DNA of 64,000 nucleotides, from contig OZ271832.1 of the NCBI GenBank assembly GCA_965601475.1, forward strand, positions 1,364,001-1,428,000, in the 5' to 3' direction. The notes under the pieces are model-generated. The model was given only the letters and a program-made list of their open reading frames with translations. It had not been told where the DNA came from and made no database searches. Within the stretch, counting starts at the first letter, position 1. Each line of letters opens with the position of its first letter. This document shows, piece by piece, positions 7,830 to 15,663 of the stretch. This stretch comes from JAWPMT01 sp965601475. GTDB taxonomy: Bacteria; Bacteroidota; Bacteroidia; Cytophagales; Cyclobacteriaceae. The translations under genes and the position numbers were made by a program.

Positions 7830-8306
7830 ATGCAATTTCGACCTACTTTTTCAATGCTATTTGCGCTCAGCTGCCTTTTGCTCAATCCATTTATGGCCGC
7901 CTCCCAGGACAAAAACGTCCAACAGGAAATCATTGAACATGGTGCCTTCATTAGAGCGGCCTTCGCCACCGCAGACATTGACAAAATAGAATCCCTGCAC
8001 CATCCTGAGGTCATCAAAGCCCTGGGGTACGATGACCTGAAGGTAGGAATTGAAGAAGTTATTGATGGGCTCGAGGGTACGCTGGAAAACTACGAACTTG
8101 AGTTTATCGAGAATGACATTGAAAGCATTTTGGTGCGCAATGACCTGGCCATTGAACAAACCAAATTTTCCATACGGGGTACCCCCAGAAATGAAGGCGA
8201 ACCCTTTGTCTTCAGCGGTAGAACGATGGTGACTTACGTCAGGTATGAACACAGCCCAACGGGATGGGCCACCATCCGGGAAATCATTCAGCCTGCACCT
8301 CAATAG
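7830..8306 (+). CDS. Secreted NTF2-like (SnoaL/DUF4440-type) protein
   Basis: The protein is 158 aa. A signal peptide (MQFRPTFSMLFALSCLLLN...AASQ, cut near residue 26) precedes one NTF2-like alpha+beta-barrel domain. The N-terminal helix contains the frequent AFATADIDKIESLHHPEV pattern. It is followed by strands such as VRNDLAIEQTKFSIRG and SGRTMVTYVRYEHS, ending in WATIREIIQPAP. Members carry ketosteroid-isomerase-like folds but mostly unknown ligands. It is one of six such small secreted proteins in the window. Confidence 0.65.
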   Translation: MQFRPTFSMLFALSCLLLNPFMAASQDKNVQQEIIEHGAFIRAAFATADIDKIESLHHPEVIKALGYDDLKVGIEEVIDGLEGTLENYELEFIENDIESILVRNDLAIEQTKFSIRGTPRNEGEPFVFSGRTMVTYVRYEHSPTGWATIREIIQPAPQ

Positions 8307-8436
8307 ATCACAAAGGGCATCATCCGCGCCCATATCGACGGCGGAACAAACGTCGTATGGTACGATCTGGAAAAAATCAAAATTCTTCTGCGCATGCACG
8401 AGACGTTGTTTTCACTTGAAGCGACGTCGATCCAGG

Positions 8437-8473
8437 TCATGTTAAAACATGAAGTGGAAATTGGCTATTTTTG
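8437..8473 (+). promoter_or_regulatory. Promoter and palindromic operator for the fatty-acid desaturase
   Basis: TATTTTTG at 8466-8473 matches the Bacteroidota -7 consensus TAnnTTTG and would start transcription about 28 bases before the ATG at 8508. Where the -33 box should be, there is instead a palindrome, TCATGTT (8437-8443), AA, AACATGA (8446-8452). A weak -33 overlapped by a dyad site is what an activator- or repressor-controlled promoter looks like. Confidence 0.5.
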
Positions 8474-8507
8474 AAGATGTTCATTTCGCCAACCTACTCC
8501 TAACTAC

Positions 8508-9404
8508 ATGCTTCGATTCCGTGCAGATGTAAGAACCATCTTTTTCATGTTACTGACTATGGCACTCCTGATTTTCCTCTGGAATCAGTGGACCCAGATG
8601 AATATATGGCTATTTCTTGGCCTTTATTCATGCCTACTACTCCTGGCCGTCACGGCATCCGTCATTACACACAATCACCAACATTTGCCGATTTGGAAAA
8701 ACAAATGGATGAATATCCTCACCGACAATTGGCTGACGATCTTCTACGGTTATCCAATCTTTGCATGGATTCCCACGCACAACATCAATCACCACAAATA
8801 CATCAACACTGAGCCAGATTATACCCGAACCTTTCGGTATACAGAGAAGAATAACATCCTTACCTTACTCACCTATCCTTCGATCAGTGGGTATTTCCAA
8901 CAAAAGGCCATAGGTGATTATCTGAAGGCACTCAAAACCAAAAACAGGGAACAGTATTTTCTTTGTTGGCTGCAGATTGCCTGTCTGGTGACTTGGGTAG
9001 TGACAGCGCTGATCATCAATTGGAAAAGTGCGTTGTTGCTCGTCATTATTCCGCAGCAAGTTTCCGTTTTCTCGGTGCTTATCTTCAACTATATCCAACA
9101 TGTGCATGCTGACGAAGAAGATGACTTAAACAACTCCAGGAATTTCACAGGAGCTATCATGAATTTCATTTGGCTCAACAATGGTTACCATACCGCACAC
9201 CATGTACAAACCTCCTTGCACTGGAGCCAGTTGCCAGCCAAACATCGTGAATTAGCGCCCAAGATCGATCCTGTTTTGAATGAGGATAATTTCACCTGGT
9301 TTATGTTTAGAACTTATGTTCTTGGCATTTTCATGCCCTCCATGCGCACAAATTCTATGCGAGTCGCAAGAATGAAAAAAGAAGCGTCGCTAGTGACCTC
9401 ATAA
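8508..9404 (+). CDS. Membrane fatty-acid desaturase / hydroxylase
   Basis: The protein is 298 aa. Four hydrophobic segments surround the three histidine boxes of the membrane di-iron family: HNHQH (55-59), HNINHH (91-96) and YHTAHH (His228, His231, His232). Length and box spacing fit an integral-membrane acyl-lipid or acyl-CoA desaturase of the inner membrane, probably adjusting fluidity. It stands alone. An upstream palindrome overlapping the expected -33 box (8437-8452) suggests regulated expression, for example by fatty acids or temperature, which is inference. Regiospecificity cannot be told. Confidence 0.85.
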   Translation: MLRFRADVRTIFFMLLTMALLIFLWNQWTQMNIWLFLGLYSCLLLLAVTASVITHNHQHLPIWKNKWMNILTDNWLTIFYGYPIFAWIPTHNINHHKYINTEPDYTRTFRYTEKNNILTLLTYPSISGYFQQKAIGDYLKALKTKNREQYFLCWLQIACLVTWVVTALIINWKSALLLVIIPQQVSVFSVLIFNYIQHVHADEEDDLNNSRNFTGAIMNFIWLNNGYHTAHHVQTSLHWSQLPAKHRELAPKIDPVLNEDNFTWFMFRTYVLGIFMPSMRTNSMRVARMKKEASLVTS

Positions 9405-9466
9405 GGTAAATCCCGAGGGACAATGCTTCACCAAGTGCCTTCTGCATTGAGAATATAACGATAATT

Positions 9467-9482
9467 ATAGTTGTATAACTAT
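9467..9482. promoter_or_regulatory. Short palindrome in the AT-rich leader of the deacetylase gene
   Basis: ATAGTT (9467-9472), GTAT, AACTAT (9477-9482) lies in a strikingly AT-rich stretch (about 9445-9500), 46 bases before the ATG at 9529. Position and symmetry suggest an operator or promoter region. Bindings are unknown. Confidence 0.35.
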
Positions 9483-9528
9483 TTGTATAGTAATATAATT
9501 GTGGACGTTATTATCCAATTGTTTCAAG

Positions 9529-10476
9529 ATGCTCAAAACGCCACTCGCGATTTCCCTCTTGCTCGTCGCCTTACACGTCTCCTCTCAAGAGAAGGCAGTT
9601 TGCTTCACCGTGGATGACCTTCCAACGGTAACCTACCGAGTCCCGGGATATCAGCACAAGTACGACATCACCACTGCACTCGTACAAGCATTTGTGGACC
9701 ACGATGTGCCAGCCATAGGTTATGTCAACGAGGGTAAACTCTATTCCGGCGATTTGCTGGACAGTTCCATGGTCAGGCTACTGGATTTCTGGCTTTCAAA
9801 CGGATTGGAACTGGGCAACCACACTCACTCACACCTGAACTATCATCGCGTAGCTTTTGAAGACTACCAAGCCGACATTCTCAAGGGCGAACCCATCACC
9901 AAAGCCTTGATGGAGAAATACCAGCAGCGGCTAAGGTACTTTCGCCACCCCTACCTTCGAAGTGGCGCGAATCAAGCTCAGTCCGATTCGCTTCAGGCAT
10001 TCCTGGCCAAACATGGATATGAAGAAGCTCCTGTCACCATAGACAACGACGACTACTTATTTGCGCACGCCTATGGTACGGCCTACGTCCTGAAAAACCA
10101 TGAACTCATGGCGACCATCGGGTCTGATTACCTGCAATACATGGAAGAAAAGCTCCTTTACTTTGAACGCCAGGCAACCAGGTTATTCGGACGCAACATT
10201 TCTCAAATCCTGCTGATTCATGCCAACTTACTCAATGCGCACTATCTGGGTGGACTGATCGGCATTTATGAAAAGCACGGCTACCAATTCATCTCTCAGG
10301 AAGAAGCCCTGGAAGACCCAGCGTATCACGAAGCCATAACTTTTTTTGGCGACTACGGCATCTCCTGGATCGACCGGTGGGCCCTGAGCAGGGGAAAACG
10401 CGGAGATTTCTTCAAGGGTGATCCTGTCACTCCCAAGTACATCACGGAAATCCCTCAGCAGTACCCCGGGGATTAG
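9529..10476 (+). CDS. Secreted polysaccharide deacetylase (NodB domain)
   Basis: The protein is 315 aa from ATG 9529; an upstream TTG in frame (9499) would spoil the signal peptide MLKTPLAISLLLVALHVSSQ. NodB motifs are complete: CFTVDDLP supplies the DD pair (Asp29, Asp30), GNHTHSH supplies H98xxxH102, and FRHPYLRSG gives the RxxPY-like motif (139-142). A late LLIHANLLNAH supplies the terminal catalytic His region. It is a periplasmic or extracellular carbohydrate esterase-4 type enzyme that would remove N- or O-acetyl groups from a glycan. No glycan operon surrounds it, so the substrate is open. Confidence 0.85.
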   Translation: MLKTPLAISLLLVALHVSSQEKAVCFTVDDLPTVTYRVPGYQHKYDITTALVQAFVDHDVPAIGYVNEGKLYSGDLLDSSMVRLLDFWLSNGLELGNHTHSHLNYHRVAFEDYQADILKGEPITKALMEKYQQRLRYFRHPYLRSGANQAQSDSLQAFLAKHGYEEAPVTIDNDDYLFAHAYGTAYVLKNHELMATIGSDYLQYMEEKLLYFERQATRLFGRNISQILLIHANLLNAHYLGGLIGIYEKHGYQFISQEEALEDPAYHEAITFFGDYGISWIDRWALSRGKRGDFFKGDPVTPKYITEIPQQYPGD

Positions 10477-10524
10477 CCGTCCATCATCCATGGGAACCGG
10501 GTAGGTCAGACACCGGCGGTTTTC

Positions 10525-10568
10525 AATGATCGAATCATTAGATTAAGAAGTATTGAAACGGAGTTTCA
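10525..10568. promoter_or_regulatory. Two short inverted repeats before the hydrolase gene
   Basis: AATGAT-CGA-ATCATT (10525-10539) and TGAAAC-GGA-GTTTCA (10554-10568) both lie in the 105-bp gap before the ATG at 10582. The second ends 13 bases upstream of the start codon. They may be operators or form a hairpin in the leader; short length keeps confidence low. Confidence 0.3.
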
Positions 10569-10581
10569 GGACCAATTATCA

Positions 10582-11721
10582 ATGACGCTCAGACCTAACA
10601 TCATTGTTTTCTCGCTCTTGGTATTGACCGGGCAAACGGTCATGGCTCAGGGCAATGTAGACTTCCAGGGAGAACTTGCATTTGGTCCGCATGACGTCGG
10701 CGTAAGACGCATGACTATACCCACTGGCTCACGTACCATAGAAATCCATCTCTGGTACCCCTCCGATGGCAATGGTAAAAGTATGAGCTACGCAGACTAC
10801 TTGAACTACAAGGGGACACTAGAGAAAGCCGAATTATTGAGGGATTTGTCCCTCGGCATATCTGGCCGGGAAGGTGCTTTTTCCGAAGATACCTTGCAGG
10901 CCATCCTGGATGGTAAGACCAAGGCCATGCGGGAAGTCGAATTGAAAACGGGTAAATACCCTTTGTTGGTATGGAGCACAAGATATGGGACAGTCGAACA
11001 TCAATACCTGGTTTCCGAATACCTGACCAGTCACGGATTTGTCGTGGCATTTCCTGAAGATGTGCCAAACTCACCCTTTCCATGGCAATTACAATCCCCG
11101 GAGGAGAAAGCCCAGGTCCTTGATCAACATGTAGCAGATATCACGGTCTCCATCACTCACCTGAACGAGCTACCTTATATTGACGCCTCCAAAACAGGCA
11201 TGCTAGCGTGGAGCTACGCCGGAGAGTCTGCAATCCTGGCACAAATGGATAATCCCGACATCGACCTGGTGGTAGGGCTGAGTGGCATCGGGTTCAACCG
11301 TGGCGTGTATCTGGGCAATGACCTTGCGCAAAGGGTCGATGCGGAGGCCCTGGGCGTGCCCTACCTGATCATGTCAGAAGAGGTAGGCACCAATGGAGCC
11401 GGGAGGAGTGCACCTACAATATTCGATGCCATGCACCCAGCCTCCAGATACATTGCCTTCAAAGAGCTGTCTCATGGAAATTTCAACGCCCTTGAGGGGA
11501 TGTTCCCAGGGGTACTAAGGACCCATCACGTTCAGGGTTGGTCGAGAGGTGGCGAAGTAGCTCAGATAGGTTATGAAACCATTTGTCAAATCACGCTGGC
11601 ATTTGTCAGATCTGTTTTCGACGGATCAAATGCTGAACCTTTCGATATGGCTATTTCATCGCTTCAGAGAGGGTTATCTGCGGATTTTCTTTCAATCCAA
11701 TCCCCCGCCGGGATAGAATAA
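10582..11721 (+). CDS. Secreted alpha/beta hydrolase, dienelactone/PAF-acetylhydrolase-like
   Basis: The protein is 379 aa. A signal peptide ends at VMAQG (residue 23). The opening pattern GPHDVGVRRMTIP with IEIHLWYPS is typical of the PAF-acetylhydrolase/dienelactone-hydrolase-like group. The nucleophile lies in MLAWSYAGESA (Ser in WSYAGE) and a catalytic His in FKELSHGNF. No cap domain of known type is seen. It is probably an esterase acting outside the cytoplasm. It converges with the MocR gene 25 bp away. Confidence 0.65.
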   Translation: MTLRPNIIVFSLLVLTGQTVMAQGNVDFQGELAFGPHDVGVRRMTIPTGSRTIEIHLWYPSDGNGKSMSYADYLNYKGTLEKAELLRDLSLGISGREGAFSEDTLQAILDGKTKAMREVELKTGKYPLLVWSTRYGTVEHQYLVSEYLTSHGFVVAFPEDVPNSPFPWQLQSPEEKAQVLDQHVADITVSITHLNELPYIDASKTGMLAWSYAGESAILAQMDNPDIDLVVGLSGIGFNRGVYLGNDLAQRVDAEALGVPYLIMSEEVGTNGAGRSAPTIFDAMHPASRYIAFKELSHGNFNALEGMFPGVLRTHHVQGWSRGGEVAQIGYETICQITLAFVRSVFDGSNAEPFDMAISSLQRGLSADFLSIQSPAGIE

Positions 11722-11746
11722 TTCCTGCTATCAGTAGATAACCAGG

Positions 11747-13189
11747 TTACTGAGCTCGCCAATCATTAAAATGTTTAGCAAAGCTCTCCATTTCCCGAGG
11801 GATCATTTTGGTGGGGACATTGCCGTAGCCCATCACAAACCCTGGTCGCTGATTTGCTTCATTGATGTACAAGGAAGATAGGGCAATCAGGTGGTAACCT
11901 TTTGGTTTGACGTAAGCCACAAACGCCTGGTCATCCAGGTTTTCATTGAAGAGACATACGAAATGAATACCTGTTGTGGCTGCCAGTACGGTGATATGAG
12001 AAGCAAATCGCGCCTTGAGTTCCTTCAAGAGAAGCTTATACCTTTCAGCGTATACCAGGCGCATCTTCCTGATGTGTTGGTCCAGGAAACCTTTCTTCAT
12101 AAATCTGGACAAAATTGCCTGCTCAATGATGGATTGTCCTTTGTTAGTGAGTCCCTGATATTTCAGTATTGTGGCTTTGATTGCAGGAGGCAAGACCATG
12201 AAGCTAATCCGAAGTCCCACAAAGAGCATCTTGCTCATTGAGCCCAGGTATAAGGTGGATACAGCACTACTCAATCCATGAAGGGCCCGTAACGGTGCAT
12301 CATGAAAGCGGTAGACACTGTCGTAGTCATCCTCCACCACCAGTGCACCAAGGGCCTCCGCCTGTTCTATCAATTGTAAGCGTTTGTCTACGCTCAAGCT
12401 CCCACCCAGGGGATACTGATGACTTGGTGTGAGGTAAATGGCCTTCGGGACATCTGCTTCGCTGTTCACATCCGGAAAAACCAAAGGATCAGCTTGCAGG
12501 TCAAGGGGTCGGATTTCAATGCCCAGGCCCAAAAAGAGATCCCTGGCTGGTGCATAACATGGATCCTCCACCCATATCACGTCGCCTGGCCGGAATAAGG
12601 AATGAACCATTTTTTCAAGAGAATCCGTAATCCCCTGCGTGATCAGGATATCATCGCCAGTAACAGATAGGCCTCTGTACTTTCTAAGGTGCCTTGCAAT
12701 TTCCATCCTAAGGTCCATGAATCCCTGACGATCATATTGGTTGAAGCTGGATCCAGGCAAATTACGTACTACGCTCGTGGAAACTCTGGACCATTTCTCA
12801 AATGGAAATTCCTCCATATCAGGTAGACCCGGGTAGAATTTGCCGAAATGATCGTCCAACTTCTCCCCAACCCTCATATCCTTGCTGACCTCCCCCTTTT
12901 GACCGAGCACCTGTAAAATCTGATCCGGTATGCCCTCATTGACAAAAGTGCCGGATCCGACCTTTTGTGAAAGGTATCCTTCAATTTTCAGCTGTTCAAA
13001 TGCCTTAAGTACCGTAACTCTAGAACAACCCGAAGCCTCAGCAAACGACCGGGTCGACATGAGGCGATCTCCAGGTTGTAACCGACCCTGGATGATGGCT
13101 TCCCTGATTTCATCATATAACCTTCTCCAAAGGGGCCCATGCCCTTCCTCCAGCGAAATGGCCGACGAGCTGTAGCGTGACTTTGCCAT
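11747..13189 (-). CDS. MocR/PdxR-type regulator (GntR HTH fused to aminotransferase fold)
   Basis: The protein is 480 aa. A winged-helix GntR domain occupies residues 17-85 (PLWRRLYDEIREAIIQGRL, PGDRLMSTRSFAEASGCSR, GYLSQKVGSGTFV). A class-I aminotransferase-like domain follows with EDDYD (286-290), TPSHQYPLG and the PLP lysine Lys320 in LGSMSKMLFVGLR. MocR proteins sense PLP or a PLP-bound amine to control vitamin B6, amino-acid or transport genes. It is divergent from the PLP-dependent synthase operon with 78 bp between them, and repeats in that gap are its probable sites. One repeat overlaps its own start codon, which suggests autoregulation. Confidence 0.9.
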   Translation of the reverse strand: MAKSRYSSSAISLEEGHGPLWRRLYDEIREAIIQGRLQPGDRLMSTRSFAEASGCSRVTVLKAFEQLKIEGYLSQKVGSGTFVNEGIPDQILQVLGQKGEVSKDMRVGEKLDDHFGKFYPGLPDMEEFPFEKWSRVSTSVVRNLPGSSFNQYDRQGFMDLRMEIARHLRKYRGLSVTGDDILITQGITDSLEKMVHSLFRPGDVIWVEDPCYAPARDLFLGLGIEIRPLDLQADPLVFPDVNSEADVPKAIYLTPSHQYPLGGSLSVDKRLQLIEQAEALGALVVEDDYDSVYRFHDAPLRALHGLSSAVSTLYLGSMSKMLFVGLRISFMVLPPAIKATILKYQGLTNKGQSIIEQAILSRFMKKGFLDQHIRKMRLVYAERYKLLLKELKARFASHITVLAATTGIHFVCLFNENLDDQAFVAYVKPKGYHLIALSSLYINEANQRPGFVMGYGNVPTKMIPREMESFAKHFNDWRAQ

Positions 13190-13236
13190 AATGGTATTGT
13201 CAATAGTGCAATAATGGTTATATCAACAATACCAAT
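13188..13236. promoter_or_regulatory. MocR direct/inverted repeat operator region
   Basis: ATAATGGTATT (13188-13198) and ATAATGGTTAT (13211-13221) are direct repeats 23 bp apart, about two helical turns. An inverted copy follows: TGGTATTGT at 13192-13200 is complementary to ACAATACCA at 13226-13234. MocR regulators usually bind direct repeats with such spacing, sometimes with a third inverted box. The first copy overlaps the MocR start codon. Confidence 0.6.
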
Positions 13237-13267
13237 TTAGTCCTTTTTTTGTATCAAAGCATGTCCA

Positions 13268-14215
13268 ATGATAGGATCCATCACGGAACATATCGGTAGA
13301 ACGCCTCTACTTCACCTACAGCGAATCAGCAAGAGCGTCGATGGGAATGTACTGGCCAAGCTGGAATACCTCAATCCATGTGGATCAAAAAAAGACAGGG
13401 TCGCCCTGCATATCATCGAAGCTGCCGAGGCGCAAGGAATACTCGGCAAGGGACAACACATCATCGAGCTCACAAGTGGCAATATGGGCACTGGATTAGC
13501 GCTCATATGCCAATCCAGAGGTTATCCCTTCACGGCAGTCATGTCGAAGGGCAATTCACCTGAACGTGCGACAATGATGCGCGCGTTAGGCGCCTCGGTA
13601 GTCCTGGTCGATCAGGCTCCTGGCGGAGAGAACGGCAAGGTATCCGGGGAAGATCTGGCGCTGGTAGAGGAACGCACGCAGGCACTGACATTGGAATTGG
13701 ATGCCTTCCGGATCGACCAATTTCAGAATGAGCACAATCCCATCTCACACTACTTAGGTACAGGCAAAGAAATACTGGAGCAAAGTGACCTTACCATCCA
13801 TGGCTTCTGTGATTTTGTGGGTACAGGTGGCACTTTTCAAGGGTGCGCCCAGGTCTTTCGATCCCACGACACCGACATTTCCTGTTACGTCATCGAACCC
13901 AAGGATGCGGCGGTGCTGGCTAAGCACAAATCGCGACATACATCACACCTTATCCAAGGAGGGGGATACAACATGGCGCAGCTACCATTGCTAGATCGGC
14001 AATTGATCGATGGATTCCTTCAAGTCACTGATGAGGAGGTTATATCGGCCATGAAAATGCTGGCCCTGAAGGAGGGTGTATTCGCGGGCCCATCATCTGG
14101 AGCGAACCTGGCTGGGGCGCTGCAACTATTGAAAGGACCGCTCAAGGGTAAGAATATCGTTGTCATCATCTGTGACAGCGGCATGAAATACATGCAATCC
14201 AATATCTGGACATAA
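13268..14215 (+). CDS. PLP-dependent cysteine synthase-like enzyme
   Basis: The protein is 315 aa. It carries the fold-type II motifs: IGRTPLLHL near the N-terminus, the Schiff-base lysine in NPCGSKKDRVA (Lys42 by alignment with NPSSSVKDR), the substrate loop TSGNMG (69-74; TSGNTG in CysK), GTGGTF for the phosphate, and a late GPSSGAN. It would be an O-acetylserine sulfhydrylase or cystathionine beta-synthase relative. Met in place of Thr in the substrate loop and the neighbourhood (MocR, two acetyltransferases, VOC protein) suggest a specialised amino-acid reaction rather than housekeeping CysK. First gene of a tight operon, 12 bp before the next. Confidence 0.8.
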   Translation: MIGSITEHIGRTPLLHLQRISKSVDGNVLAKLEYLNPCGSKKDRVALHIIEAAEAQGILGKGQHIIELTSGNMGTGLALICQSRGYPFTAVMSKGNSPERATMMRALGASVVLVDQAPGGENGKVSGEDLALVEERTQALTLELDAFRIDQFQNEHNPISHYLGTGKEILEQSDLTIHGFCDFVGTGGTFQGCAQVFRSHDTDISCYVIEPKDAAVLAKHKSRHTSHLIQGGGYNMAQLPLLDRQLIDGFLQVTDEEVISAMKMLALKEGVFAGPSSGANLAGALQLLKGPLKGKNIVVIICDSGMKYMQSNIWT

Positions 14216-14227
14216 CCCCAAACCGCT

Positions 14228-14662
14228 ATGACAAAAAATGAAATAAGAATCGGTAAACCTCAAGAAGCCAGCATGTTTTACGAGACCATGAAAGTGCTGC
14301 GACCACATTTGGATTTGCGAAAGTTCGAAGAACAACTGGTGACCCAAATGAAAGAAGGCTATCAGTTGATCTATGTAATCGACGACGATGAGGTAGTCGC
14401 CCTTGCCGGCTTCCGAACCTTGAATACGCTGTTTAGCGGAAAGACGCTCTATATCGACGACCTCGTTGTGAAAGAGTGTTGCCAGCAGCACGGGTACGGC
14501 AAGCAACTCATGAAATGGATCATCGCTCACGCCAAGCAACACGAATACAGCCATCTTTCGTTGGATTCCGGATTTACCCGGAAGAAAGCCCATCGCTTTT
14601 ACCTGAGCCTGGGGATGCAAATTGAGTCCTTGCACTTTGGCCGAAAAACGGCTGAGTTGTGA
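14228..14662 (+). CDS. GNAT-family N-acetyltransferase
   Basis: The protein is 144 aa. It shows the GNAT core: YVIDDDEVVALAGFRTL strands, LYIDDLVVKE (motif A beta-strand), the CoA-binding loop QHGYGKQLMKWI (Q/RxxGxG/A), and LDSGFTRKKAHRFYLSLGM, the common C-terminal pattern for small acetyltransferases. It transfers acetyl from acetyl-CoA to an unknown amine. It lies second in the operon, and its stop overlaps the GTG start of the next gene by four bases, so translation is probably coupled. Confidence 0.8.
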   Translation: MTKNEIRIGKPQEASMFYETMKVLRPHLDLRKFEEQLVTQMKEGYQLIYVIDDDEVVALAGFRTLNTLFSGKTLYIDDLVVKECCQQHGYGKQLMKWIIAHAKQHEYSHLSLDSGFTRKKAHRFYLSLGMQIESLHFGRKTAEL

Positions 14663-15297
14663 GCACTGTGGCTCATTTCACACCTATGCAAGCCGCGATT
14701 CGGGAAATGCAGCCAAACGACATTCCCCTGGTGGTTGACTATTTCATCAACGCCGATACGAGATTCCTGATCGGAATGGGAGTGGACAGGTCCAAACTAC
14801 CAAAAAGGGACCAATGGATAGAGGAAATGGCCAGGGAGCTGGAGAAAGATTATGAACAGATGAAAATCTATCACATCATCTGGCTGCTGAATGAGTCGCC
14901 GGTCGGCCACTCCAAGTTGACTGATATCGAATATGGTAACGTGGCAAATATGCACCTGCACATTTGGCACCCTGAAGTCAGAAAAGCCGGATACGGGTGT
15001 GAATTCCTGAAGCAAACTATCCCCTTATTCTTCCCCCGGTTCAAATTGAAGTACCTGATTTGTGAGCCTTATGCATTGAACCCAGCTCCCAATGGTGTCC
15101 TACCCAAACTGGGATTTGAATTTGAGCAGGAGTATGACACCCTGCCAGGACCAATTGCCTTTTTTCAGCCGGTCAATCGTTACGTTTTGACGAGGGAAGA
15201 CATGGAAAAGATCAGAAAAAATGGAACTGTACAGAATCATTCTCCCCGTGAGGGACATCGAGATAGCCTCAAGATTTTATGGAGATCTTTCAGGTAA
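14659..15297 (+). CDS. GNAT-family N-acetyltransferase (second)
   Basis: The protein is 212 aa from GTG 14659, overlapping the previous stop (GTGA). ATG 14686 is an alternative start. Motifs include IREMQPNDIPLVVDYF at the start, SPVGHSKLTDIEYGNVANMH and EVRKAGYGCEFLKQTI as the acetyl-CoA loop, then LPKLGFEFEQEYDTLPG. The domain appears finished at about MEKIRK; the final ~25 residues overlap the next gene in another frame by 77 bp and look non-conserved. Substrate unknown. Confidence 0.75.
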   Translation: MSTVAHFTPMQAAIREMQPNDIPLVVDYFINADTRFLIGMGVDRSKLPKRDQWIEEMARELEKDYEQMKIYHIIWLLNESPVGHSKLTDIEYGNVANMHLHIWHPEVRKAGYGCEFLKQTIPLFFPRFKLKYLICEPYALNPAPNGVLPKLGFEFEQEYDTLPGPIAFFQPVNRYVLTREDMEKIRKNGTVQNHSPREGHRDSLKILWRSFR

Positions 15298-15595
15298 CAC
15301 GGGAGTGCGCGTTTCTCCCGGTCGTCATTATTTCAACATGGGTAGCATAGTGCTGGCATGCTACGATCCAAAGGCAGATGGAGATGAACCCCACGACTGG
15401 CAATTTCACGAAAACCAGTACATCTACTTCAGTGTGCCCGACCTAGCTGATATGCGCAGGCGAGTCATCCGTATTGGAGGGGAAACTGTGACCGAAATAG
15501 GTGCAATGCCCTGGGGAGAAACCCTATTCTACGCCAGGGATCCCCTGGGAACTCCCATTTGCTTTGTAGACGAGGCAACCGTTTTCAAAGGGTAG
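15221..15595 (+). CDS. VOC-family protein (glyoxalase/bleomycin-resistance fold)
   Basis: The protein is 124 aa from ATG 15221. It begins ELYRIILPVRDIEIASRFYG, the standard VOC opening, and continues with IVLACYDPK, IYFSVPDLADM and WGETLFYARDPLGTPICFVD, the paired beta-alpha-beta-beta-beta modules. It may bind a metal and a small molecule or act as a lyase or isomerase. It ends the operon and overlaps the upstream acetyltransferase frame by 77 bp, so its start is embedded in that gene. Confidence 0.8.
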   Translation: MELYRIILPVRDIEIASRFYGDLSGNTGVRVSPGRHYFNMGSIVLACYDPKADGDEPHDWQFHENQYIYFSVPDLADMRRRVIRIGGETVTEIGAMPWGETLFYARDPLGTPICFVDEATVFKG

Positions 15596-15663
15596 CTTCA
15601 AAATTCCCCCAGATAATACCTCACAATCCCGCCGATTCGGGTCCTTGACTTATCTTTCGGGAG

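Noticed and set aside
13268..14215. Housekeeping cysK
   Set aside because: The substrate loop is TSGNMG instead of TSGNTG, and the operon with GNAT and VOC genes under a MocR regulator suggests a specialised paralogue, so no gene symbol was given.
15216..15221. Programmed -1 frameshift joining the acetyltransferase to the VOC protein
   Set aside because: The VOC frame is +1 relative to the acetyltransferase, so -1 slippage on the A6 run would not join them. The VOC gene has its own ATG at the right place.
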